Positions 22,770 through 33,552 of a stretch of DNA of 64,000 bases are shown here, one piece after another. The translations under genes were made by a program, and so were the position numbers. The notes under the pieces were generated by a model. That model was not told where the DNA came from and ran no database searches. It saw only the letters and a program-made list of their open reading frames with translations. Position 1 is the first letter of the stretch; each line of letters opens with the position of its first letter. This stretch comes from Talaromyces rugulosus (lineage: Eukaryota > Ascomycota > Eurotiomycetes > Eurotiales > Trichocomaceae), in NCBI RefSeq assembly GCF_013368755.1, contig NC_049561.1, positions 2,232,001-2,296,000 on the forward strand, in the 5' to 3' direction.

Positions 22770-23651
22770 GGAGGTGGCGGTAGTTTCGGTGGTTTCTTCT
22801 CTTTTTCGTTTCAACTCTTGTCTTTGTGATTCCTTGTGTATTGATTCCTTCTCATTTTTCTTTGGTCTGTTGTTTTCCTCTGGGCGCAAGGCGAAAAACT
22901 TGACGGGCAGCAAGCCGAGTTGCTTGGGAAAGCCCAACTGCTCCTCCGACTTGACCAATTTCAACCCAGCCTGTTTGAAAATCTGCTTAAACTTGGTCTC
23001 TGCTCGGGTGACAGCGCTGTCAGTGGTGTCGTAATGGTCTTTCCCGTTAATATCAGTGGACACGTTCTCCTTTAAAACAATGAGCCCTGAATCCGTCAGA
23101 GACGCAGCAACCCGTTTCAAGTATTCTATCAGCTGCGTATCCGTAAGATGTCCAACACACCACTGATTCCAGACCAGATCGTACTTCTTGCCAGCAAGCG
23201 CGGGCTCCCAATCCTCCAACCCAGACACGTAAACATCACCAATAACACCACTTTTACCCAGGGGCCCGTTGCGAACCACGTCTGCGAATTTTCCCACAGG
23301 CTCAACAATATCAACCACCTCGCACACTTTACTCAGAAATCCTTCTGTCACCCTCCCAATCCCAGCGCCGCAATCAACCCCTCTCTTCAGCTTTTTTTTC
23401 TCTTGTGTTTGTGTCTGTGTCTGTGTCTGTGTTTGGTTGTCCTGTTTGCCACTACCGTCATCATCATCACCCACTAATCGCAAACGTCGCAGTTTCGATA
23501 GAAACAACGAAGATCCGCGTAGATCAATGTACGACACCTGCGGATATCCGCCGAGCATGCCGTTTACGGTGGCCGAGACGCTGGTCCAGTAGGCGATGGC
23601 TGATGCATGATTGATTTGGGAGTCGGGTGCGGGCTCGGAAGTTGTTTCCAT
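22758..23651 (-). CDS. TAE1: alpha-N-terminal protein methyltransferase (Tae1/NTMT1)
   Basis: A 297-residue intronless methyltransferase that adds methyl groups from S-adenosylmethionine to the alpha-amine of proteins starting X-Pro-Lys after Met removal, such as ribosomal proteins. Motifs: YWTSVSATVNGMLGGYPQV at the start, the SAM-binding loop DCGAGIGRVTEGFL, VDIVEPVGKFAD, and DLVWNQWCVGHLTD, followed by GLIVLKENV. Two departures from the usual size are visible: an inserted acidic and Gln-Thr-rich loop (about residues 60-90) encoded by a GTGTCT-type repeat, and a charged C-terminal tail after KFFALRPE (about 40 residues). That tail runs into the end of the EVE-domain gene, so the two coding regions overlap by 12 bp tail to tail. 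Confidence 0.93.
   Translation of the reverse strand: METTSEPAPDSQINHASAIAYWTSVSATVNGMLGGYPQVSYIDLRGSSLFLSKLRRLRLVGDDDDGSGKQDNQTQTQTQTQTQEKKKLKRGVDCGAGIGRVTEGFLSKVCEVVDIVEPVGKFADVVRNGPLGKSGVIGDVYVSGLEDWEPALAGKKYDLVWNQWCVGHLTDTQLIEYLKRVAASLTDSGLIVLKENVSTDINGKDHYDTTDSAVTRAETKFKQIFKQAGLKLVKSEEQLGFPKQLGLLPVKFFALRPEENNRPKKNEKESIHKESQRQELKRKREETTETTATSLEK
23404..23434. repeat. coding GTGTCT hexamer repeat
   Basis: Tandem repeat inside the N-terminal methyltransferase gene. On the minus strand it encodes alternating Gln-Thr residues in a loop before the SAM-binding motif, where length changes would keep frame if by six bases. Confidence 0.8.
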
Positions 23652-23697
23652 TCTCTCTCTTCTTTTTGGTTTGATTCAATTCGTCTGCGATGTTTTT

Positions 23698-23721
23698 TTG
23701 TTGTTGTTGTTGTTGTTGTTG
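23698..23721. repeat. TTG trinucleotide microsatellite
   Basis: Eight TTG copies in the 5' flank of the methyltransferase gene. The stretch 23652-24219 has no gene; it holds the methyltransferase promoter and the 3' flank of the F-box-like gene. Confidence 0.85.
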
Positions 23722-24219
23722 ATACTAGAGAGTATAGACGAAGAGAGAGGACGAGCGGAAACGCACAAAAAAAAAAGGATTATTATTATCCGTTGGTATG
23801 TAGAATTGTTATCAGAGGAAAAAGTTGTGCCTGAAGAAAATAATAAAAATAGTAATCCCGCACATAGTTAACTAGTGCAAATAAGCTTTGGTCCCCACAT
23901 GCATTCCTGAAGAATCCCCTTTTGCTCCAGATGTCATATGTACTCAATGTTGAAACGCAATTTGAATATAACCATTTCAATTGATAGCGACATCTAAAGT
24001 CAAAAAACCGCTTTCTTTGAGTAATAGGTCAAATGAATACCTCAAGAACTCACTGTTACTATGTAGTATGCGACGGTTTATTCTACAATCAAGTTTTTGA
24101 CTGACAAACACCTCATCTGTCATTCCTGTGACATCTGAAGTGATAGTGGGATGGCATGCACAAACTTGGCTTTCTCATCTCCGCCGTAGACGTAGACAGA
24201 CGAATTTATACTCGTCCGT

Positions 24220-25772
24220 CTACACACAAGTCCTTGACAACACCCATTTTTCCCACACACTCCAATGCTCTCGCTTCACGTACATTCCATTATCGCCCAG
24301 ATCATCAACACTTAGCAAGCCGAGCTCTTCCGGGGACAGTGCCTGCATCGGCTGGCGGTGCGTCTCCGACATGGAGGTTTCACTCTGCGAGGAGTGTGAG
24401 GAGTGGTGCGCAGACGATACCACAGACCAAGAGTCGGTATCTTCTTCAGTTCTCCCATTATTGTCGTACAGGACGACCTCATCCTCTTCGTCCGTCGTGT
24501 GTCCCGGCGGAATCTCGATGCCGTTGACGACTTCCGAGTCGAAATGAAATGCGTAGTCAATGTGTTGCAAGTCCACACTCTCGAGCTGTTCCATCTCGTC
24601 ACGGAGAACCGAAAGGATGTCCCGCCACCGGTTTCCTTCGCCCGTGAGGTATACGTGCGGTATGCGCAGTTCTCTCAGCCGAGTCCGGTGTCGCCGCACC
24701 AGGGCTATTATTTCTGCAGAATCAAGTTTCCAGCCTTGTATTCCCAGGCAACGCAACCGTGGCCAATAAAGATGATTGAAAATATTCTCCAGAGGTAACG
24801 ACACAGGATTGTTGGCTGGAAAGCCAACACTTATCGTAATCAGATTTCTTGCAGCTAAGAAGAATTTGCCAAAGACCCCGGATAGCCCTGCCATCGCCGA
24901 AGTCATATCCTGAGCTGATTGAAAACTAACATCTAGACACGTAAGCCGTTCTCCGAGATTGGACACCGCGCGATCAGGTGTATGCAATAGCCTCATAGAG
25001 GCCTTGGGGCTAAGCTGGGGCCCGAGGAATCGGACAGAGTGACACGCAGAGCCCAACAGGGCGACCCCCAAGTTCTGGACTGCACGTGAACAAGCCGGTT
25101 CCCAGTCGAGATAAAGACCATGGTTAGCGTTATTTCGTCTTGCCCGATTCATAATATCTTCGTCAGCTTGGTCCTGCAGCCGAAGCAGTTTGATCTGCTG
25201 CAGTGACGAAAAAGCCGCCATTGCCTTCTTTAACGCAACCAAATCATTCGAAGTCTCGGTCAGAAGCTTTTGGTCAGCTAGCCGGGCGCGGTGGATTTTG
25301 GAGAGCGAAGGGTCATCCAATCCGTTAAGAAAATTCTCCCAGTCTGAAGCGGAATTTTGGTCAGTACCAGTGTTTTTTGTCATGGCTTAAAATTCGCTGG
25401 CTACCTACCGGGTCCTTGGTAAGACGGCCTGACCATATAAGTAAAATAACGTATGTGACCAGCTAGTCGCATATCAACCAGCTCGTTTACCCGATTAAAC
25501 CCGTCTCTTGAAAACCTCAAAGTAAAGTGGCGGAACTTCCATGGTGTTGCAATTCGCAAAAATCGCGTGCACACCAGCCTATACCTGTCCAAATCCGATT
25601 TCTCGCCCTTTGGAAAACCCACATCGTCGGTGCGTCGTCTGATGATCGGTATAACGTACCCATGCCGATTACGATGCCCACCAGGAGCCTCTTCCGTTTC
25701 GGCAAGCAAGAAAAGCAATACCAGACTCAGCAGCTCATCAGCTAGGTTGTTGATGAGACAGGGCTCGTCCAT
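24220..25772 (-). CDS. F-box-like protein
   Basis: A 495-residue protein in two exons, 25409-25772 and 24220-25343. The 65-nt intron GTAGGT...TTCAG joins YQGP to DWENFLNGLDD. The N-terminus (LINNLADELLSLVLLFLL, then DLDRYRLVCTRFLRIATP) is an F-box-like helical motif, the part that binds Skp1 in SCF ubiquitin ligases. The remainder is a long variable domain with leucine-rich-like segments (LGERLTCLDVSF, RLRCLGIQGWKLDSAEI, RLRELRIPHVYLTGEG) that may bind a target, followed by an acidic, Ser-rich tail. Such genes are numerous and fast-evolving in Eurotiales, so a specific function cannot be given. The start follows the first ATG of the F-box frame. Confidence 0.75.
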
Positions 25773-27358
25773 CGTCGCTGCAGGCAGGCAGCCTACTCAC
25801 CGGCCGTAACTCACGCTAATTGGCATAGAGGGGCACGGGAAAAAAAATGGTAGAGAGAGCTAGGAGGGAAAAAAGAGAATATAAATATAAATAAATGTTT
25901 ATATATATATATATATATAAAACCGGAGGAAAAAAAAAGTATAAAAATAAAAAGGGGGAAAACAAGCAACTGAGGAGGAAACGAGATCGCGTGGAGGCTG
26001 CGTTTTTGACGGATAGCACATCCCCTCAAAAAATGTGTTCTTAGGTCACCGGAGGATGAAAATCAGCAGCATGGTATGGAGCTGCAGAAACAAGCTGGCA
26101 GCACTAGAAGGGTTGGGGGAAGTAGGTCTCATGTCGCTACAGATCCATGCATGTGCTGCTTGCTGCCACTACTTACTGACCTGGACGTGCAGCAGCGGAC
26201 CCCTGGCGACTGTGAGCCCTCGACCAACCTCTTGGACGCAGTATCAGCTATGCAGAGGCATCCACACCACGGTCACATGACTGAAAAGGTACCAAAACTC
26301 CAGGTCCATCATGCAAAGCATGCATCCACTGGGTTTGTTTACCGTGTCAAATGGAGCAGGCCGGGTTGAAGCTTACTGTGTAGCGTCTGCAAGTCGCAAG
26401 GAACGATTGGAGATGGGCAGAGGCATCTGAAGAGCGGAAGCCCTGCAGGTGCACGGCCGGCGGCTAGTTATGGAGTCGAGCTAACTAGCTGGCTAGCTAG
26501 TCGTGGAGCGTTCCAGTCAGCCTGTTGAATGATCGTTCGCAACCAGCGAACGTAAGAGTTAGTGTGCGATGATGATGATGATGCAGCATAACGCAGTGCG
26601 TCCAGAGGGGGGCCCCCGCTTCCTGGGAGGGGAGGCGTGGTGGTGCAGTAATCTGCAGTAGTGAATCCAGTGATGCACATGCCCTAACGCCGTCTCTTGT
26701 CGCTAGCCAACCGCCGTGGGCATCGCCGCTGTCATCTGAGAGTCTTGCGAGCATTCGAATATCGCCCAGGACTCGCCTGGCCCGAGTCACTGGCCCAGCG
26801 CTGCCGCCCACCCACACGCGTTGAAACAGAAAACAGCAAAGAGCCAGGTCGAGGCGGCGCCAGGCCTGCAATCTTGCCTGGCACTAGGCAAATCGACTAG
26901 CATGTCACAGCGCCCAATCACATCCGCAAACGTCGCAATCTTAATCTAGACGCTGGAGTTGACGGTCGATATTTACCGGTCTAGTCGGGCCTGCAGACTC
27001 TAGAGGGACGATGCAGCCCGCTTTCTGCAATCACCAACGCGGCCATGCACGCGCCAATGAAGGCGCCAGGGCATTTACTGTCTCTGACCGGCCAGCAGAA
27101 GAAACTGACGTCGCGTGGCCCATTGGTTTATAATGTCCGGCGTGTCTTTGCGTACTCGCCAGGTTGTGGCCATCAATTGGGTCAGGGTTGCTGACAGCTA
27201 TAAGTAACAAGACACTCGCCTCTGCCAATGTAGCATCGACAAACCACCAGGATGACTTCTCCTTACGTGGCACATTGTCCACCGTTTGTCAAACAGCATT
27301 ATTTTCTCGCCAGGATTGTAATTGTCACAAGACGATCGTCCATGTCAAGTGCCCTTTT
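25773..27358. other. intergenic region, no supported gene
   Basis: About 1.6 kb. Near 25900-25919 there is a TA dinucleotide run in A/T-rich DNA. 26030-27300 is richer in G+C and holds several short palindromic strings (for example the CTAGCTGGCTAGCTAG string near 26483). Frames of up to about 130 codons have no motif. The part next to the F-box-like gene should contain its promoter. Confidence 0.5.
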
Positions 27359-28567
27359 TCAAAGGTTGCCTTTGGCGCTCTTCATTCGACGCTGCCGGAT
27401 ATCTGTGCTACTGATTTTGGACTCAAAGTTGCTGCTAGACGCATTTGCCACTTCATCTGCTTCTCCCGTCTGCAAGACATCGACTTCAAAGACCTCCAAG
27501 GATGCCCATCCTTTCTTGTCCCTTTCCGTGTTTACTGCCTGTCCACCCGAGCGAGTCTCTGCTGACACAACCAAGGCGCTCAGGTTCTCCTCTGTGATCG
27601 TGGGTCCATACGGGTCAGCAATCTGTACTAAATGGATGTCTAGATCTGGTGCCACTTGGGTTGACACGCGTTTGCCATTAGGACCGGGCTGCTCTGTCCG
27701 TTGGATGTCAAATGTCTGGGCTACTGGAGGGTTGAAGTCGACTATAGCCCTGAGGAATGATGCAGTGTTTTGCCACCTCTCCTCCCAGCTCTCTAGATAT
27801 TCTGCAAACTTCTTGTTGACGAGCATTTCGTCCCCAGTTATGCCAACCCAAAGTGATCTCCGCCCGCCTTCTCGTTTCTCCTCACCGGGGGGATCTAGTG
27901 CCAAGGCTGTAGCGGTTAGTAGTAGTTTGTGCCCAAGATGAAGATGGTCAAAAGTGCCACCAACGATGACTGCATGATGCCTGGTAATCCGCCCTTCGTC
28001 CGAACTTAAGGTGGTCTCGGATGGTGTTGACCCAATGGCTCCGCCAGGAAGCTTGTCGTAAGATATAGAAGCACCGTAGCCTGAGAATTTTGATGCTAGC
28101 TGCTCTCCGTCCCTTGTGTCTAGGCCGTAAGCACGGTCCCAAGCCCTCTGCGAGGTCGCCAGCGTTTTCAGGCTGATCACGGGCCCCTGTAGCCTGTGTT
28201 TTTGATCCTGAGACGAGTCGTCGTCATCGACAAAGAAGACCCTCACATCCAGACCCCCTGGCCCATCCAAATCCACATTGCTCGAAACACTGGCAGCAAC
28301 CACCAGGGTGTAGAAGTTGGCGAGGAGGTGTTGTAGGCTAGCGAAGGCCTTTGCGCGAGGCTGGAACCGAGCAGAAAGCAATTGAGGGATATCCAAGGCA
28401 ACGTCAACCTTTGCTATCCGGCTAGAGCCTTTGAGCTGGGTCGCGAGGCCAGAGAATAAATGCGATAGCGCTGGGCCATACACATCGCTCAGCTGGCGCA
28501 CTGCGGGGGAAGGCGGGCCCGGCAGCAGCAGGAGGACGTACGGAGCGGTCACGGAATCCAGCGCCAT
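27359..28567 (-). CDS. CAB4: phosphopantetheine adenylyltransferase (CoA synthesis)
   Basis: A 402-residue intronless protein catalysing transfer of AMP from ATP to 4'-phosphopantetheine, giving dephospho-CoA, the fourth step of CoA synthesis. The nucleotidyltransferase motif GTFDHLHLGH lies at residues 204-213, preceded by the strand HHAVIVGG and followed by the loop WVGITGDEMLVNKKFAEYLE. VQIADPYGPTITEENLSALV is the conserved C-terminal segment, ending near SSTDIRQRRMK. The first 190 residues are a divergent N-terminal domain typical of fungal Cab4-like proteins. Unlike the human CoA synthase, no C-terminal dephospho-CoA kinase domain is present. The gene is divergent from the WD-repeat gene, with 486 bp between starts. 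Length and start (MALDSVTAPY) look complete. Confidence 0.92.
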   Translation of the reverse strand: MALDSVTAPYVLLLLPGPPSPAVRQLSDVYGPALSHLFSGLATQLKGSSRIAKVDVALDIPQLLSARFQPRAKAFASLQHLLANFYTLVVAASVSSNVDLDGPGGLDVRVFFVDDDDSSQDQKHRLQGPVISLKTLATSQRAWDRAYGLDTRDGEQLASKFSGYGASISYDKLPGGAIGSTPSETTLSSDEGRITRHHAVIVGGTFDHLHLGHKLLLTATALALDPPGEEKREGGRRSLWVGITGDEMLVNKKFAEYLESWEERWQNTASFLRAIVDFNPPVAQTFDIQRTEQPGPNGKRVSTQVAPDLDIHLVQIADPYGPTITEENLSALVVSAETRSGGQAVNTERDKKGWASLEVFEVDVLQTGEADEVANASSSNFESKISSTDIRQRRMKSAKGNL

Positions 28568-29053
28568 AGCGACTGAATACGCCAGAGTAGAGGGGATCGA
28601 TCAATATAGGCGACAGTGAGAGAGAGGAAGAACGAGAAACGAGAGAGAAAGAGAAAGCGAGAAACAGTTTTGGCGAGGTTGGTGATTGTTTTGTTGTCCG
28701 GGAAGGAGCAGCCCGGGCGTGGCTGGCCCAACCGGCGCGGGGAAAGACCCAAGCCCTGGGCTGAGCCGCTTCAGCTTCGGATACTCCTCCGTGCTCTTCT
28801 CCAATCTCCCAGCTTCCACCACGCCTGCCACGACTGCGCGAGATGACCGACTGAGAGCGTCTCAGTGCACGGATTCGGTGCAGTACAGACAGCTTAAGCT
28901 CTCGCTGCTGCTGCTGGGCCTCTCGCCGGCATTGTTTCAGGCGTTCTCCCGGTCCATCAACCAGCCACGATTCCTCTCGTTCACGCTACCCTGCTGTGAT
29001 AATCAGCAAACGATTGTCTCGACGCGACGAGGAGCTTGGATAAATTCGTCCAC
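28568..29053. promoter_or_regulatory. shared divergent promoter of CAB4-like and WDR68-like genes
   Basis: 486 bp between opposed start codons, with a GA-rich stretch near 28620-28665 and a pyrimidine-rich stretch near 28785-28820. No clear TATA box. The role as a bidirectional promoter follows from gene orientation. Confidence 0.6.
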
Positions 29054-31025
29054 ATGGCGAATCAGCAGCCCCAACAGCAGTACGAGACCCCTCGACGGCC
29101 GACTACTTTCGCACGGCCGTCGGAGGAGCTTCATATTCCCTTGTCCAACACGACGATTGCCTCAAATGCCCCCGGTGCTCATGGGCCTCCGTCCATAAAT
29201 ATCCAGCAATCGACGCCTCAGCATTCGCAGTATTCTTCGAGCACCAGCGCCCTTCCTGGTGCGCTGCAGCCTGGAAATGGACCTAATCGGCCGGCGCCCA
29301 ACTCCACCAACCCTGCACCCTCTGCCGTGCCTACGTTACCACCTATCGCGACGCAGCCGCATCAGATGACGTCCTCTCGCTCGGGAACAACAAATCACAG
29401 CCATGGTCATTCGAGGTCGAGTCCCGCTGGGTTTGAGCAACACAAGTATAAGCAATATGGGTCAACGCCGGAAAGTGCAAAGTACTCCTCTCCGCCTGGG
29501 TCTGGATACCCACCTCACACGCCCTCGGGCGCCAAATACTCTCCCCTGGGTCTTGCTGATATACGGCCGCCCACTGATACATTGCTGATGGATCACTCAA
29601 TGGCTTCGGGGTCTGTTCCGATCAATGGTGACATGCAATTTCCAACCAACAGCAACTATGTTGCTCCTTGGCCGATTTATGCTGCCGACTGGTGCAAGTG
29701 GCCCATGTCCTCAGGGGGCTCGTTTGCTGGCAAAGTCGCCTTGGGAAGCTATCTGGAGGACGGCCACAACTATGTATGTTTTGAGACTTTATTTTGGTTG
29801 TCAGATTTGCTAACTATGTTGTTAGATTCAAATCGTCGACCTACACCGCAAACAACCCGAAGCAGATACCCCAGATGTTGCTCCCGGCGACGTAGAGCTA
29901 GAATATGTGAAGACGGCCGAAGCAACGCATTCCTACCCAGTGACAAGGATATTGTGGGAACCTCCGTCCTCTCAGAAGCAATCTACCGATCTCCTTGCGA
30001 CATCAGGCGACCATTTGCGATTATGGTCACTACCAAGTAATCCTCACATGATGCAAAATTCTAGCTCTATTACCGGACGGAATCAAGGCCAACCTCCAGC
30101 CAAGCTGTCACCTCTGGCTCTTTTATCAAACTCCAAGTCTCCAGAACATACGGCGCCTATCACGGCACTGGACTGGAACACAATCTCTCCCAGTCTCATC
30201 ATCACGTCCAGTATCGACACCACATGTACGATCTGGGATATACCGACCTTGACAGCCAAGACTCAACTCATCGCGCATGACAAAGAAGTGTATGATGTAC
30301 GCTTTTGCGCGAATAGTGTCGATGTCTTTGTCAGCTGTGGTGCAGACGGTAGTGTCCGCATGTTTGATCTTCGGAGTCTGGAACACAGCACCATCATATA
30401 TGAGCCTTCGGAGAAGACCGAGAAACGTAAGTAACCGGACACCCAAACGAATGGCATTGAATGCTGACTAGAGACAGTAATGAGCCCTGGAGCGTCAAGC
30501 CCGTCAGCTTCAGGACATTCGGCCTCCTGGCCGCCTCCCCTCTTACGCATTGCCAGTAAGTAATTGCTTCTGTGCTACATGAGATTGAACACAGACTAAA
30601 GCCAACTTTTAGCATCTCCACATGACGCCCACTTGCTCGCAACATTTTCGCAAGACTCCAATATCATCCGCATTCTCGATGTACGACAGCCGGGTCAGGC
30701 TCTGATAGAACTCAAGGGACATTCAGCAGCAGTCAATTGTATAGAATGGTCACCAAGCCGCCGGGGCACTCTTGCCTCTGGAGCTGATGACTCTTGTGTT
30801 CTTATCTGGGATCTTTTCAACCAACACAACATGCAACCCCCTGCTGCACCTGGTGCTTCGACGGGTCCATCGACCTCGGAGCGTGGTCCCGCCGCTGCAT
30901 GGCTATGTGATTATGAAATCTCCAACTTGTCCTGGTCACCACATGGAGCTACAACACCATCGGGCCACCCTCGCGATTGGCTTGGTGTATGTGGCGGCAA
31001 AGGGTTCTGGGGCGTGGCATTGTAA
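29054..31025 (+). CDS. WD-repeat protein, WDR68/DCAF7/AN11-like
   Basis: A 603-residue protein in four exons: 29054-29773, 29826-30426, 30478-30555 and 30613-31025. The first 200 residues are low-complexity Pro, Ser and Gln sequence. The WD propeller follows, with YAADWCKWPMSS, VALGSYLEDGHNYIQIVDLH, PVTRILWEP, ITALDWNTISPSLIITSSID, TTCTIWDIPT, VYDVRFCANSVDVFVSCGAD, SVRMFDLR and HSAAVNCIEWSPSRRG, ending LGVCGGKGFWGVAL. This series matches plant TTG1/AN11 and animal WDR68 (DCAF7), a scaffold for DYRK kinases and cullin-4 ligases. I start at 29054 because the frame upstream has no ATG. An ATCAATTGAT palindrome lies 140 bp after the stop. Confidence 0.9.
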
Positions 31026-31890
31026 ATTCTTCGCTTGAGAGGATTGAATTGTTTTAGATTATCTGAAAACTATCTTCTTGTTTGTGCTTTTCTTCTTTTC
31101 TGCCGTCTTTTCAAATCCATTGTTGATGTTCTTTTATTTCTCATTTGGACGTGTTTATATACGACATCAATTGATGAGACCCATGACCTATTTACTTTCA
31201 ACTGTTTGAATTTTGCCTCCTTTGATCTTTCCATGTGGGAAAAAAAAGAAAAGAATTAGAGAAAAAAAAGGAAAGAAAAAATGATGACTTTTATTCCGAA
31301 ATGTTTTTGAGTGGATATTTTTTGCATTTTCAATATTATACATGTCAATGAAAGTTAGACGCTGATTTCTCAGCATTGGAAGGTGCTCGCTTCGTCCTAA
31401 GTACAGTGTGAGTAAAAATGAATAATAACCCGAGATTGATGACAAGATTTATCCATTTCTAGTCGCTCATTCTAATTCTTCCCAAAAAAAAAAAAAAGTT
31501 GTAGTTGTAGCAATAAACCCAAACCACTGACTCACTCAAGTCACTCACACAATACAAGTATAGATATAGAAAAAAAGAATGGGCATTAACATAAAAAAAA
31601 AACCAATGGAAAACAACGGGGAAAGAAGGGGAGAATCAATGATACAAGCCCCTGCACCTGGATATCGAATACACACATATGCACAAAGTACAGCGCTGAG
31701 TTTTTTTCTTTTGATATATACATATACAAAAACCCTGAAGAGAGGGAGTGTGTGACCTTTTGTTTCTTTCAGGAGAGAAAGAGAGAGAGTGTGTGTGGTA
31801 ATAAGTAGGGGTGAGGTTAACAAAAGATACACACACTTTTCTTAGTGGGTTTGAAAGAAGGGGATGCAAAAAAAAAAAGAAATCTCCCCT
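31026..31890. other. convergent intergenic region, A/T-rich
   Basis: 865 bp between two gene ends; holds both 3' untranslated regions and terminators. Many A and T runs; the palindrome ATCAATTGAT is at 31166-31175. Confidence 0.6.
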
Positions 31891-33516
31891 TCAATATTGA
31901 AGCACGTTCAATAGTTTGTTTTCCAACTGACGCGCAAGTTTAACACTGGGCAGATCGACAGCTCTCCAAAAAATGTCAGCAAGCCACAGCGCCATTGGCA
32001 GGCAGATGATCCAGCCAAGGAACGCGCCGGCCAGGAATTGAAAATTGGTTGCGCGGCCGGTAATTCCCCAGATATTATACATCAAAACATATCCAAAGCC
32101 GTGAAGGACGGGACCGTGTACGATATAAAAGGAGTATGAGATCTGGCCGAGGTAGTGGGATAGTGGATTTACAAAAAGCTTTTGGACCTTCTTGCAGTTG
32201 TTGATGCTTGCCACAATCAGCACTGCACCAATTGTCTGCGGGAAGCGATGCGGTTCGGGGTACGGTGCTGGCGTGATTTTGGCCAACCAGCCAAATCCGG
32301 GTGTGTATGGATATCCGGAATTTGGCGTGGAGCCGACATAGAGACCAACTATGAAAGCAGCGAGCCAGAGTTCCTCGTGTCGTCGATGGACAAACTGTCG
32401 AACGGGGCCAGCGTTGGCGTGCTTTTCTGTAAGTGGTTCGGGCGAAGATGGTGCCGTCCAGATGCCGTTGATGAGGTCTATCTCGGCTAGCAGCAACCCG
32501 CTGAGAAAGAGCACCACCTCCCAACGACCCCATCGCATGCAAAACCAAAGGGTCAAAGCCTCGAGACTTACACGCACCCGGGTTGTGAACCGACTAGTAC
32601 CTAAAATGGTGACGAAAAGCACAATCGAGCTGCGGAACTCCACAGGAATAGTCCACAAGTGAGGGTTGTAGTTGTTGTAGTACAAGCCCCAGTCGAAAAA
32701 ATTCGACAATCGACACAGAGTGCGGTAAAAGTCCCAAAACTGAATATATGTCGAGCTCAAAATAATCGGGTTTTGCTCGTTCGTCCCGGTAACCGTCCGC
32801 CCTTTCGCGACAACCCAGTTCGAATAGTTGTAGAGACCCAATCGGACGGCGATAAACACGCAAAACATGCCGACTACCGAGGGGACGTAGAGGCGAAAGC
32901 CACGGCGAAAGGTCGCCGAGGAGAGGACGCTGAATGTCTGCTCGAAGGATTTACTCCGGATAGTCTTGAGGGGTCGGTACGACAAGACATAGCCGGAGAT
33001 GACGAAGAAGATGGCGACCATGATATGGCCGGAGAAAAGGAGGTGAACGATGGGCAGCTTATGGAGGCCGAAATTCTGCTTGTTGAAGCCCCATCCGACG
33101 TGGGTGTCCCATGTATATGTGAAGAAAAAGTGAAAGTTGAAGACGAGGAGACATGCCCAGCCTCTCAATCCGTCCAATGCAGCAATGCCTTGTGATCGTT
33201 TCGGCGGTTCGGGTTCGGCACCGGTGACATAGTGTTGCAAGTAACTCGGCACCGTGAAGACCAGAAACTGAGAAAAAATGCGTTCCGCATACTCGGAAAA
33301 CTCTTCGTCTCGCTCTTTCAAGATCGACTTGGGCGGAGATGTCGAGAAGCCGTTGGGGATGGGCGGGATGGCATTGTGCACGTGTGTGTTTCCTGGCGGA
33401 GGATGATCGGCATCGCGTGGTCGTTGTCGTTCAACCTCGGAAGTATGAGGCTCAGCTGGCTCGTCTCGAGGCTGGTCTCGAGGGGCATCTGGAATAGTGA
33501 TATCTGGCTGGGCCAT
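31891..33516 (-). CDS. acyltransferase-3 family membrane protein
   Basis: A 541-residue intronless integral membrane protein of the acyltransferase-3 (OafA/NRF-6-like) family, moving acyl groups onto sugars, lipids or small molecules. A Pro- and Glu-rich cytosolic N-terminus of about 105 residues precedes the family motif LDGLRG (114-119) and the following NFHFFF, which supplies the expected His. About ten hydrophobic segments follow, including IMVAIFFVISGYVLSYRPL and SYSFYIVHGPVLHGFGYVL. I start at MAQPDITIP (33516). Another in-frame ATG at 33552 would add 12 residues, and frames above it have no ATG. Substrate unknown; in fungi these enzymes occur in secondary metabolism and in cell-surface modification. 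No biosynthetic partner is seen next to it. Confidence 0.87.
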   Translation of the reverse strand: MAQPDITIPDAPRDQPRDEPAEPHTSEVERQRPRDADHPPPGNTHVHNAIPPIPNGFSTSPPKSILKERDEEFSEYAERIFSQFLVFTVPSYLQHYVTGAEPEPPKRSQGIAALDGLRGWACLLVFNFHFFFTYTWDTHVGWGFNKQNFGLHKLPIVHLLFSGHIMVAIFFVISGYVLSYRPLKTIRSKSFEQTFSVLSSATFRRGFRLYVPSVVGMFCVFIAVRLGLYNYSNWVVAKGRTVTGTNEQNPIILSSTYIQFWDFYRTLCRLSNFFDWGLYYNNYNPHLWTIPVEFRSSIVLFVTILGTSRFTTRVRVSLEALTLWFCMRWGRWEVVLFLSGLLLAEIDLINGIWTAPSSPEPLTEKHANAGPVRQFVHRRHEELWLAAFIVGLYVGSTPNSGYPYTPGFGWLAKITPAPYPEPHRFPQTIGAVLIVASINNCKKVQKLFVNPLSHYLGQISYSFYIVHGPVLHGFGYVLMYNIWGITGRATNFQFLAGAFLGWIICLPMALWLADIFWRAVDLPSVKLARQLENKLLNVLQY

Positions 33517-33552
33517 GCTCACAGACTGGCGGTGTCTTAGTTGTTCCCCCAT

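Noticed and set aside
27252..27941. 229-codon frame opposite the CAB4-like gene
   Set aside because: Antisense shadow; the minus-strand frame carries the nucleotidyltransferase motif.
29036..29053. Start of the WD-repeat protein 18 bp upstream
   Set aside because: That codon is TTG; the first ATG in frame is at 29054.
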